Assembly: GCA_029310945.1 (NCBI GenBank)
Contig: JARJFC010000078.1
Coordinates: forward strand, 1 to 12,470
Length of the DNA: 12,470 nt
Reading direction: 5' to 3'
From: Leptospira sp. 96542
GTDB taxonomy: Bacteria > Spirochaetota > Leptospiria > Leptospirales > Leptospiraceae
Every line of letters starts with the position of its first letter. Positions within the stretch are counted from its first letter, which is position 1. Below the pieces are notes generated by a model, which did no database searches, had not been told where the DNA came from, and was given only the letters and a program-made list of their open reading frames with translations. The position numbers and the translations under genes are program-made. Below, in pieces: positions 1 to 6,778 of this stretch.

Positions 1-161
1 CTGCCGTGATATAGGTCCGACTGGGAGCGTAAACCAAGGCCGGCACGCAGAACGGGCAAATTGTCCGGGCTAGCCGGCCTATTTCCTGCTTCTACCGGGC
101 ACACGGCGGCGGGACGAAGCTCCGGGCGGGAGCGGCCGGGCCACTGAAAACGACGAATCGC
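1..161. other. Non-coding left flank with hairpins
   Basis: I see no convincing gene here. The stretch lies downstream of the minus-strand marR gene. It contains an 8-bp perfect inverted repeat (37-44 with 73-80) enclosing a smaller imperfect palindrome (about 53-67), and a 5-bp stem with a 5-base loop (119-123 with 129-133). Either could end the long minus-strand transcript, but neither is followed by a clear U-run, so the terminator role is an inference. Confidence 0.5.
37..80 (-). terminator. Possible terminator after marR
   Basis: Arms AGGCCGGC (37-44) and GCCGGCCT (73-80) are perfect reverse complements, and an inner imperfect palindrome lies around 53-67. Read on the minus strand the stem is followed by a short, interrupted U-rich stretch (UUGGUUU). 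It lies about 80 bases past the marR stop. The weak U tract and the high GC content, which makes chance stems common, keep confidence low. Confidence 0.3.
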
Positions 162-629
162 TCAGTAGTGGCTGAGGTTGTCGAACACCTGCATCAGCAT
201 CTTGTTGAGCCGCGCGATCTTGACGGGGGTGAGCCCTTCGTAGCCTTTGAGGAAGACGTTCTCGGTCGCCTTGCGCATGTCGACGATCATCTGCTCGCCG
301 GCCTCGGTCAGCGAGACCTCGGTCACGCGGCCGTCGGCGGCGGAGGTGGAAGTGAGCACGAGGCCACGTTCCTGCAGGCGGTAGACGATCTTGGTGATGG
401 TCGGCAGCTTGACCACCGCGTGCAGCGAGATCTCCGACATGCTGGAGGTGCCGTTCTCGCGCAGGATGAACAGAATGCGCCAGGTCGGCAGATCAGCCCC
501 CACCTTGCGCAGGGCGCGCTCCATGTGGTGGTGGTAGATGTTGTTCAGCCGGGCAACCCAGTAGAACGGGAAGTCATCCTTGACGAAATCTTCGCTGGCC
601 GGGTTGTGACGGCTCAGTTGCTTGCTCAC
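162..629 (-). CDS. MarR-family transcriptional regulator
   Basis: This 155-residue protein has the size and layout of MarR-family winged-helix dimers, which usually bind palindromic operators and release them when bound by a small, often aromatic, ligand. An N-terminal segment with FPFYWVARLNNIYHHHMERAL forms the likely dimer and ligand region. It is followed by LPTWRILFIL, the helix-turn-helix (SMSEISLHAVVKLPTITKIV), and the wing RLQERGLVLTSTSAADGRVTEVSLT. I chose the GTG start at 629 because AAGGAG sits 6 bases upstream; an in-frame TTG at 644 overlaps that site and is less likely. It is the last gene of the minus-strand operon, 36 bases after the DUF4116 gene. Known iac auxin-degradation clusters carry a MarR regulator (IacR), so an aromatic- or auxin-responsive role is plausible. 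Orthology to IacR is not shown by the sequence alone. Confidence 0.9.
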   Translation of the reverse strand: MSKQLSRHNPASEDFVKDDFPFYWVARLNNIYHHHMERALRKVGADLPTWRILFILRENGTSSMSEISLHAVVKLPTITKIVYRLQERGLVLTSTSAADGRVTEVSLTEAGEQMIVDMRKATENVFLKGYEGLTPVKIARLNKMLMQVFDNLSHY

Positions 630-665
630 CGGTGTCTCCTTCAAGACGCGCTGTTCTCTTTGCGC

Positions 666-1118
666 TTATTGTGGCTCAGCCAGCGCGCGCGTCTTGCGGG
701 TTTCACGCTCGCGCAAGGCCTCGGCGATCAGTTCAGGGATTTCCTGCGGCATGAAGCCGCAGAGCACCTGGTCGCGCACCTCGTTTCGGAACATCTGCAG
801 TATGAAGGCTTCGTCCTCGCGCAGGGCACGCGAGGCCAGGGTGTAGACGATGAAGTTGTTCTTCATCGCGGCGCGGACCACGTCCTTGTCGCCTCGCAAC
901 GTTTCGTCGACAAGGGTCAGGGCCAAGGCGTCCTGGGTGACCGCCGCCAGCACCACGGACTTGTCGGCGCGCAAGCGCTCGGAAGCGAACTCCAGCGCCA
1001 TGCCCGTGGTGCGCACGGCCTGCAGGACCACGCCGTCGTCGTCCCGCAGCGCCGGCCCCAGCAGGGCCAGCGCGTAACCCTCGGTACGCACCCGGGCCAG
1101 CGCCGCCGTCTTGTCCAT
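666..1118 (-). CDS. DUF4116 repeat protein
   Basis: A 150-residue protein made mostly of about four tandem helical repeats of roughly 24 residues (residues ~16-39, 40-63, 64-88 and 89-113). Their shared pattern is ALxxAxxxLRxDKxVVxxAV, with cores such as FASERLRADKSVVLAAV and LVDETLRGDKDVVRAAM. This is the pattern of DUF4116, a repeat of unknown function. The C-terminus (MPQEIPELIAEALRERETRK) is charged and helical. There is no signal peptide, membrane segment or catalytic motif, so a protein-binding or scaffold role is only a guess. The ATG at 1118 follows the aldolase stop by 5 bases and has GGTGA upstream. A GTG at 1127 that overlaps the aldolase stop as GTGA is an alternative start. Either way it looks translationally coupled to the aldolase gene. 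A repeat protein of this type is unexpected in a catabolic and transport operon. Confidence 0.75.
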   Translation of the reverse strand: MDKTAALARVRTEGYALALLGPALRDDDGVVLQAVRTTGMALEFASERLRADKSVVLAAVTQDALALTLVDETLRGDKDVVRAAMKNNFIVYTLASRALREDEAFILQMFRNEVRDQVLCGFMPQEIPELIAEALRERETRKTRALAEPQ

Positions 1119-1123
1119 GCCGT

Positions 1124-1900
1124 TCACCAGCTCGGCCCGCGCTCCGTGTGCATCTTGCGCACCATGGCCGTGAAGAACTGCTTGGCGAAGCCGCTTTCGC
1201 TGATGAGCTGGGCGGCCAGGTCGCGGCACTTGGCCTTGATCTCGTCCGAGAGCGCCACGTCCGGCCCCGGCAGGGCACCGGCGGCGCACTGGATTTCCAC
1301 CGCGCGCTGCACGGTCCAGAGCAGGAAGAAGGTCTTGGCGATGGACGCCTCGGCCACGGCGATGCCGTGGTTGCGCAGCACCAGCACATGCTTGTCGCCC
1401 AGGCTGGCGATCATGCGTCCCTTTTCCTCGGCGAAGAGGGTGATGCCCTCGAAGTCGTGGTAGCCCACGCGGCCGTAGAGCTGCGCGCCATAAAAACCGT
1501 TGTGGTCGATGCCGCCCTGCTTCTGTACCACGGCGGAAACCGGCGTGGTGTGGGTGTGGATCACGCAGTGCACGTCCTCGCGCGCGCCGTGAATCGCAGC
1601 GTGCAGGGCGAAGCCGGCCGGGTTGCCCTCATAGGGTGATTCCTCGACCTTGTGACCGTTCAGGTCCACCTTGATCAGGTTGGCCGGCGTGATCTCGGTG
1701 TAGTGCAGCCCGAAGGGGTTGACCAGGTAATGGTGGGCCGGGCCGGGCAGGCGCGCCGAGATGTGGTTGAAGATGGTCTCGGTCCAGCCGAAATAGTCGA
1801 TCAGGGGATAGCACTCCGCCAATTCGCAGCGCAGGGCCCATTCCTCGTCGGACAGGTGGCCAGGCTTGAACAGGGTCTGGGTTCGGGGCGTCATGTCCAT
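1124..1900 (-). CDS. Class II aldolase/adducin-family protein
   Basis: A 258-residue cytoplasmic protein with the class II aldolase/adducin fold. Landmarks are the phosphate/substrate-loop region FNHISARLPG (residues ~44-53), the metal-binding pair HTHT (H115 and H117), and a third likely zinc ligand in RNHG (H178). The acidic residue that fuculose- and ribulose-phosphate-type enzymes carry in a motif near SSE is not obvious; the matching stretch reads EGNPAGFALHAAIH. This resembles the adducin-like branch, so true aldol cleavage is uncertain, and it could be a decarboxylase, epimerase or lyase on an unknown substrate. The start at 1900 has AGGAG 6 bases upstream. It follows the reductase gene by 30 bases and nearly abuts the DUF4116 gene. 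By context it probably helps process the imported compound or a product of it. Confidence 0.85.
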   Translation of the reverse strand: MDMTPRTQTLFKPGHLSDEEWALRCELAECYPLIDYFGWTETIFNHISARLPGPAHHYLVNPFGLHYTEITPANLIKVDLNGHKVEESPYEGNPAGFALHAAIHGAREDVHCVIHTHTTPVSAVVQKQGGIDHNGFYGAQLYGRVGYHDFEGITLFAEEKGRMIASLGDKHVLVLRNHGIAVAEASIAKTFFLLWTVQRAVEIQCAAGALPGPDVALSDEIKAKCRDLAAQLISESGFAKQFFTAMVRKMHTERGPSW

Positions 1901-1930
1901 GGGGTACTCCTGGTTGTGGCAGCGCGAGAG

Positions 1931-2962
1931 TCACGCGGCGGCAAGTTGGGTGGGATGGGTGGCCACTTCCTCGCGGAAGTGTGCCAGGGCGATCATGCGC
2001 GCAGTCACGGGCATGGCGATGTCTTGCAGCCGCGCGAGTTCCAGCACCGCGTCGCCTATGGCCGCCAGCTCCAGCGGGCGGCCGGCCAGATGGTCCTGCA
2101 GCATGGAAGTTCGGATGGCCCCCATGCCCGCGCCTTCGGCGATGAAGGACGCCGGGTCGAAGGGAATGCGCGCGCCATAGGCGGCGGCCAGCGCCAGGCC
2201 TTCCTGCAGCATGCGCCGCACGATGGGCAGCAGGCGTGCATCGCCATAGATGGCGTCCAGCGTCGCGCCGCTGACAACGGACAGCGGGTTGGATGTGAGA
2301 TTGGCCAGGATCTTGGTCCAGAGCGTGTCGCGCAGCGCGGGCACACAACGCGCTTCGATGCCCGCGCGGCTCAGGATCTCGGCCACCCGCTGCATGCGCG
2401 GGCCGGGCGCGCGGTGGTCGATCTCGCCCAGCACGATGAGCAGCGGGTTGTCGGACACGGCCTGCGCCGGCCCGGTGCGCTCGGCCGTGATGAAGGTCAC
2501 GGCGCCCAGCAGTTGCTGCGGTTCCAGCGCGTTCAGCAGCGCCCCCTCCGGATCGACGGCCTGCACGGTCCGGCGGCCCCAGGGCCCGGGCTGGCCCTCG
2601 AAGAACCAGAAGGGCACGCCGTTGACCAGGGGAATCACCACGGTCTCTGGCCCCACCAGAGGCCGCGCGGCCGTGAGGAGGGCCGCGAGGTCCTGCGATT
2701 TGCTGCACAGGAACAGCACGTCCTGCACGCCCAGCTGGGCCGCGTCGTCGGAGGCGATGACCCGGGCCTGCAGGCGCTCGCCGCGCCGCTGCAGGGTCAG
2801 GCCCTCGGCCTGCATCTGGCGCAGGGTCGCGCCGCGCGCCAGCACCCGCACCTCGGCCCGGCCGTCCTCCACACGGGCCAGCAAGGTGGCCAGGGTGCAG
2901 CCGATGGCGCCGGCACCGGCCACGCCGATGCGCAAGGGTTCGGTGGACCAGGCTGTGCTCAT
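1931..2962 (-). CDS. 2-dehydropantoate 2-reductase family protein
   Basis: A 343-residue protein of the ketopantoate reductase (PanE/ApbA) family, which reduces 2-oxo acids with NADPH. The N-terminal Rossmann domain starts with GVAGAGAIG (residues ~13-21). LCSKSQD (85-91) and LVNGV (112-116) match family positions in the cofactor and substrate cleft. In the helical C-terminal domain, LWTKILANLTSNPLS supplies the conserved lysine (K217) and asparagine (N221), and GRPLELAAIGDAV contributes a conserved glutamate (E298). The start overlaps the stop of livF by 4 bases (ATGA), with AGGAG about 11 bases upstream. Its place between a transporter and an aldolase-like gene suggests a catabolic 2-oxo or hydroxy acid substrate, not pantothenate synthesis, although that is inferred from context only. 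It is somewhat longer than the roughly 300 residues typical of PanE. Confidence 0.88.
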   Translation of the reverse strand: MSTAWSTEPLRIGVAGAGAIGCTLATLLARVEDGRAEVRVLARGATLRQMQAEGLTLQRRGERLQARVIASDDAAQLGVQDVLFLCSKSQDLAALLTAARPLVGPETVVIPLVNGVPFWFFEGQPGPWGRRTVQAVDPEGALLNALEPQQLLGAVTFITAERTGPAQAVSDNPLLIVLGEIDHRAPGPRMQRVAEILSRAGIEARCVPALRDTLWTKILANLTSNPLSVVSGATLDAIYGDARLLPIVRRMLQEGLALAAAYGARIPFDPASFIAEGAGMGAIRTSMLQDHLAGRPLELAAIGDAVLELARLQDIAMPVTARMIALAHFREEVATHPTQLAAA

Positions 2963-3735
2963 GAGGACAACAACTCCTGATGCCGGCCGGCCGCGCCCAG
3001 GTAGGCCTCGATCACGCGCGGGTCGTTCGCCAGTTCACGCGCCGGGCCTTCCATGGCCACACGACCCAGTTCCAGCACATATGCGTAGTCCGCCACCTTG
3101 AGCGCGGCGCGCGCGTTCTGCTCCACCAGCAGGATGGACACGCCGCGCTGGCGCAGTTCAACGATGATGCGGAAGATGTCGCGCACGATCAGCGGCGCCA
3201 GGCCCAGCGAGGGCTCGTCCAGCATCAGCAGGCGCGGCTGGCCCATCAGGGCACGGCCCAGGGCCAGCATCTGGCGTTCGCCGCCGGACAAGGTGCCCGC
3301 CTCCTGCTTCGCACGCTCCTTCAGGCGCGGGAACAGTTCATACACTTCGGCCAGGGCGGCCTGCCGGGCCTGCCGCGATTGGCCGCGCAGGCGGAAGCCC
3401 CCGAGCACCAGGTTGTCCTGCACGCTCATCTGCGCGAACAGGGCGCGCGTCTCGGGCACCAGGGCGATGCCGCGCGCGACGTGCTGCTCGATGTCGCAAG
3501 CCGCCAGGTTCTCGCCATCGAACAGCACTTCACCGGCACCGCTGCTGAGGGGCAGCAGGCCCATCAGCGCGGCCAGCGTCGTGCTCTTGCCGGCGCCGTT
3601 GGGGCCGATCACGGTGACGATCTGGCCCTGGCCGATTTCCAGATGGATGTCCGAGATGGCCTCGATGTGGCCGTAGGCGGCGCTGAGATGGCGCACGCTC
3701 AGCAGCGGCGCGGTCGTCTTCGGGTCTGTGTTCAT
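2959..3735 (-). CDS. Branched-chain-type ABC transporter ATPase LivF
   Basis: A 258-residue ATPase of the LivF class, one of the two nucleotide-binding subunits that drive HAAT-type importers (branched-chain amino acids, and in many soil bacteria aromatic acids or amides). It has Walker A GPNGAGKST (residues 44-52), the ABC signature LSGGERQ (149-155), Walker B LLMLDEPSLGLAP (169-181) and the switch region LLVEQNARAALKVADYAYVLELGRV typical of LivF. The start overlaps the stop of the fused livM-livG gene by 4 bases (ATGA), with a GGTGG ribosome-binding site close upstream. Its stop in turn overlaps the next gene by 4 bases, so the three genes are translationally coupled. It should pair with the LivG-like domain of its neighbour on the inner face of the membrane. 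Confidence 0.95.
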   Translation of the reverse strand: MNTDPKTTAPLLSVRHLSAAYGHIEAISDIHLEIGQGQIVTVIGPNGAGKSTTLAALMGLLPLSSGAGEVLFDGENLAACDIEQHVARGIALVPETRALFAQMSVQDNLVLGGFRLRGQSRQARQAALAEVYELFPRLKERAKQEAGTLSGGERQMLALGRALMGQPRLLMLDEPSLGLAPLIVRDIFRIIVELRQRGVSILLVEQNARAALKVADYAYVLELGRVAMEGPARELANDPRVIEAYLGAAGRHQELLSS

Positions 3736-5561
3736 TCGTCCACCCCACCCAGGTAGGCCTTGAGCACCGCCGGATCGCGTTGGATGGCGTCCGGCAGGCC
3801 CTCGGCGATCTTCTGGCCGAACTCCATCACCACGATGCGGTCGACCAGACCCATGACGAAGTCCATGTCGTGCTCGACCAGGAGCACGGCCACGCCCTCG
3901 GCACGCAGCTTGCGGATCAACTCGGCCAGCGCTTCCTTCTCCTTGAGGCGCAGGCCCGCAGCGGGCTCATCCAGCAGCAGCAGGCAGGGGTCGGCGCAGA
4001 GCGCTCGCGCGATCTCCAAGACGCGCTGCTGACCCAGGGCCAGGCTGCCCGCGGGACGGTCCAGGAACTCGCCCAGACCCACGCGCTCCAATTGCGCACG
4101 CGCCTCGCTGAGCAGGCGGCCTTCGTCTTCGCCGTCCAGCCGCAGGGCCGAGGCGAACACGCCCTTGCGACCACGCAGGTGCGCGCCCAGGGCGGCGTTC
4201 TCGAGCACGGTCATCTCGGGCAGCAGCTTGACGTGCTGGAAGGTGCGCGACAGCCCCGCAGCCGCCAGCAAGCGCGGGCTCTGCCCATTGACGCGGTGAC
4301 CCCGGAAAATCACGTCGCCTTCGTTGGGCGCCATGACCCCCGAGATCAGGTTGAACAAGGTGCTCTTGCCCGCGCCATTGGGGCCGATCACGGCCATGAT
4401 TTCGCCCGCATCGACCTGCAAGGACACCGCGTTGTTGGCCACCAAACCGCCGAAGCGCTTGGTGACACCGCGCACGTCCAACACACGCTCGCCGGGGTTG
4501 GGGCGCGCGCGCCGAGGCAGGGGCGGCACAGGCATCGACGCATCCGGCGTCGGCAAGCGGGTCGCGTGGCGCGGCCCGAGTTTCAGGCGCCGCGCCAGCA
4601 GCGTCGACAGCGCACCGTAGACGCCGCCCGGCCAGCGCTGCATCACCAGCACGACCAGCAAGCCAAACACAATGCTCTCGAAATTGCCTGCGCGCCCCAG
4701 CAGCAGAGGAAGCAGGTCCTGCAGCCATTCGCGCAAGAGCACGACGATGCTGGCGCCGATCAGCGCGCCCCAGAGGCTGGTGACGCCACCGAGCAGGGCC
4801 ATGAACAGGTAATCGATGCCCGACTGCACATTGAAGGGCGCGGGGCTGACGAAGCGCTGCGTGTAGGCATAGAGCCAGCCCGAAATGCCCGCCAGCCCCG
4901 CCGCGATCAGGAACACCACCATCTTGGCGCGGAACACGTTCACGCCCATGGAGGTCGCCATCTCCTGCCCGCCGCGCAACGCGCGGATGGCGCGCCCCAT
5001 GCGCGACTCCAGCAGGTTGCGGATCAACAGCGCGGCCAGCAGCACGCAGCCCCAGATCAGGTAATACATGCGCGGTCCGTCGCCGAAGACGACGCCAGCG
5101 ATCTTGAGCGGCGGCAGGTCGGCGATGCCGGTGTGGCTGCCCAGGCTCTCCAGCGTGCCGAACAGCGAATACAGGGACATGCCCCAGGCGATGGTGCCCA
5201 GGGGCAGGTAGTGGCCACTGAGCTTGAGCGTCAGCAGGCCCAGCACAAAGGCCGTGAGCAGCGTGATCAGCAGGCCCAGGCCCAGCGCGATCCACGGCAC
5301 ACCCGCCATCGCACCGAGGTTGAGCACGGACGGTCCGATCAAGGCCGCCGTGGTGTAGGCGCCCAGGCCGACGAATGCTGCCTGACCGAAACTCGTCATG
5401 CCCGCCACGCCGGTCAGCAGCACCACGCCCAGCGTGGCCAGCGCGTACATGCCGATGTTGTTGAGGACCGTGATGTAGAAGGAAGAGGACAGCAGCGGGA
5501 CGATGATCAGAGCCAACAGGCCCGCGCAGACGGCAAGTTTGTGTCGATTCAATTGCATCAT
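3732..5561 (-). CDS. Fused LivM permease-LivG ATPase
   Basis: One 609-residue chain joins the LivM membrane subunit to the LivG ATPase, normally two genes or two proteins. Residues ~1-325 are a hydrophobic permease with several membrane helices and LivM landmarks (GMTSFGQAAFVGLGAYTTA near 54-72, LLGGVTSLWGALIGA near 256-270). A proline- and arginine-rich linker (~328-357) leads into the ATPase: Walker A GPNGAGKST (393-401), LivG motif LSRTFQHVKLLPEMTVLENAA (split near 437-457), signature LALGQQR (507-513), Walker B LLLLDEPAAGL (527-537) and LLVEHDMDFVMGLVDRIVVMEFG. The signature has Ala where Ser or Pro is usual. Two ATG codons in a row (5561 and 5558) follow GGGAGG. The second is better spaced (4 bases), so the true start may be 5558. 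The gene lies 79 bases after livH, with a palindromic repeat between. Confidence 0.92.
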   Translation of the reverse strand: MMQLNRHKLAVCAGLLALIIVPLLSSSFYITVLNNIGMYALATLGVVLLTGVAGMTSFGQAAFVGLGAYTTAALIGPSVLNLGAMAGVPWIALGLGLLITLLTAFVLGLLTLKLSGHYLPLGTIAWGMSLYSLFGTLESLGSHTGIADLPPLKIAGVVFGDGPRMYYLIWGCVLLAALLIRNLLESRMGRAIRALRGGQEMATSMGVNVFRAKMVVFLIAAGLAGISGWLYAYTQRFVSPAPFNVQSGIDYLFMALLGGVTSLWGALIGASIVVLLREWLQDLLPLLLGRAGNFESIVFGLLVVLVMQRWPGGVYGALSTLLARRLKLGPRHATRLPTPDASMPVPPLPRRARPNPGERVLDVRGVTKRFGGLVANNAVSLQVDAGEIMAVIGPNGAGKSTLFNLISGVMAPNEGDVIFRGHRVNGQSPRLLAAAGLSRTFQHVKLLPEMTVLENAALGAHLRGRKGVFASALRLDGEDEGRLLSEARAQLERVGLGEFLDRPAGSLALGQQRVLEIARALCADPCLLLLDEPAAGLRLKEKEALAELIRKLRAEGVAVLLVEHDMDFVMGLVDRIVVMEFGQKIAEGLPDAIQRDPAVLKAYLGGVDE

Positions 5562-5593
5562 GCCTCCCGCCGGGCAGCCCCAAGGGAGGCATG
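5559..5593 (-). promoter_or_regulatory. Stem-loop over the livM-livG start
   Basis: CATGCCTCCC (5559-5568) and GGGAGGCATG (5584-5593) are perfect 10-base reverse complements around a 15-base loop. On the minus-strand transcript the 3' arm contains the GGGAGG ribosome-binding site and the first ATG of livM-livG, so a folded stem would hide them from ribosomes. The pairing is seen directly. A role in lowering or coupling translation is inference, because the stem could also just be part of a repeat element. Confidence 0.5.
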
Positions 5594-5633
5594 CGCCCCC
5601 TCGGGGGGCAGAGAACGAAGTGAACGTGGGGGC
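5564..5633. repeat. REP-like palindromic intergenic element
   Basis: Between livH and livM-livG lies a dense set of GC-rich inverted repeats: CCTCCC with GGGAGG, then GCCCCC (5595-5600) with GGGGGC (5604-5609), and a second GGGGGC (5628-5633) that could pair with the same arm. The layout, a C-run/G-run stem followed by a GAACGAAGTGAACGTGGGGGC tail (split here at 5615-5633), resembles intergenic palindromic repeats I associate with Comamonadaceae genomes. Only one copy is in this window, so repeat status rests on recall. It may also protect or separate segments of the polycistronic message. Confidence 0.45.
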
Positions 5634-5640
5634 TTCATTT

Positions 5641-6672
5641 CTAGTGCTCCTCCTCGCGGCCGCCGCTCTTGAGCGAGCGCCAGAGCAGGAAGGGCAGGAT
5701 CAGCGTGAACACGATGACTTCTTTGTATTCGCTGGCCCAGAAGGTCGAGAAGGATTCGACCAGCCCCACCGCCAGCGCGCCGATGGCCGCGACCGGGTAG
5801 CTCACCAGGCCGCCGATGATGGCGCCCACGAAACCCTTGAGGCTGATGATGAAACCCGAGTCGTAATACAGCGTGGTCAGCGGCGCGATCAGCACGCCCG
5901 AGAGCGCGCACATGAAGGTGCCCAGCGCGAAGCTGACCTTGCCCGCGAGCACGGGCGAAATGCCCATCAGCCGCGCGCCCAGTTGGTGAATGGCCGTGGC
6001 GCGCAAGGCCTTACCGTAGAGCGTGCGTTCGAAGATGGCGTAGAGCCCGCCGATCAGCAACAGCGACACCACCAGCACCCAGATCGTCTGGCTGGCGATG
6101 CTGAGCCCCGCCAGATCCAAACTGGCCTCGGAAAAAGGCGCGGTGCGCGAACCCTCAGCCCCGAAGACCAGCAGGCCCACGCCCAGCAGGCTGACGTGCA
6201 CCGCGATCGCGATGATCATCAGCAGCAGACCCGAGACATGCGCCACGGGCTGGAAAAACAGTCGGTACGTCAAGGGCCCCAGCGGCGTGATGGCGGCCAG
6301 CGTCAGCACGGCTTGCAGCAGCATGGGCAGGGCGTGCAGGGGCAACCAGGCCAGGGCCAGGGCCAGCACCAGCGCGTACACCGGCCAGCCCAGCGAAGTC
6401 CAGCGCCAGGGCGCGCGTCCGCGCGCGGCCAGACCGCCATCGAACATGGCACCCAGCAAGGCCAAGGCCAGCACCAGCCAGCCGATCAACACGGGCCGTT
6501 CGGCCTGCATGGCGGCCATGGTCAGCGCGCTGAAGGCCACGAACTCCCCCAGGGGGATCAGCAGGACCCGGGTCACGGTAAACACCAGGATGATGGCCAG
6601 GGCCACGAGCGCGTAGATCGCGCCGTTGCTCACGCCGTCCTGGCCCAGCAGGGCAATGATTTGCAGGTTCAT
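5641..6672 (-). CDS. Branched-chain-type ABC transporter permease LivH
   Basis: A 343-residue polytopic inner-membrane protein of the LivH class, the partner permease of the LivM domain. The N-terminus reads GVSNGAIYALVALAIILVFTV (residues ~13-33), the classic LivH opening. The C-terminal half has LYGKALRATAIHQLGARLMGI (~218-238), the cytoplasmic coupling loop that contacts the ATPase, and SLKGFVGAIIGGLVSYPVAAIGALAVGLVES (~277-307). It is about 40-50 residues longer than usual, with extra hydrophobic sequence around residues 60-125. I chose the ATG at 6672 because family alignment begins there. An in-frame ATG at 6726 would add an arginine-rich, non-family 18 residues, and neither start has a strong ribosome-binding site. 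It follows the binding-protein gene by 106 bases. Confidence 0.92.
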   Translation of the reverse strand: MNLQIIALLGQDGVSNGAIYALVALAIILVFTVTRVLLIPLGEFVAFSALTMAAMQAERPVLIGWLVLALALLGAMFDGGLAARGRAPWRWTSLGWPVYALVLALALAWLPLHALPMLLQAVLTLAAITPLGPLTYRLFFQPVAHVSGLLLMIIAIAVHVSLLGVGLLVFGAEGSRTAPFSEASLDLAGLSIASQTIWVLVVSLLLIGGLYAIFERTLYGKALRATAIHQLGARLMGISPVLAGKVSFALGTFMCALSGVLIAPLTTLYYDSGFIISLKGFVGAIIGGLVSYPVAAIGALAVGLVESFSTFWASEYKEVIVFTLILPFLLWRSLKSGGREEEH

Positions 6673-6778
6673 CGTTGGGCGATCGGAAACAGGAACCCGG
6701 TGCCACCGGCCACCGCGCCCGCGCATCGCGCGGACGAACGGGACCGGGGCGCCGCGTCGATTCGGCCGTCTTGCGTCT
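6673..6778 (-). other. Gap between binding protein and livH with a hairpin
   Basis: This 106-base gap has no gene. CCGCGC (6719-6724) and GCGCGG (6728-6733) form a perfect 6-bp stem with a 3-base loop, without a U-run. Stem-loops just after solute-binding-protein genes often protect the upstream message or reduce transcription into the permease genes. That role here is a guess, as chance stems are common in such GC-rich DNA. Confidence 0.3.

Noticed and set aside
119..133. 5-bp hairpin as the marR terminator
   Set aside because: Short stem with no U-run; kept only as a remark in the flank entry.
168..1463. Long plus-strand open frame antisense to marR, DUF4116 and aldolase genes
   Set aside because: Its product is rich in His, Gln, Arg and Gly with no domain, and the opposite strand carries recognisable families; a GC-skew shadow.
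3780..5672. 630-codon plus-strand open frame opposite livM-livG
   Set aside because: Low-complexity His/Gln/Arg composition and no motif; the minus strand has full permease and ATPase motifs.
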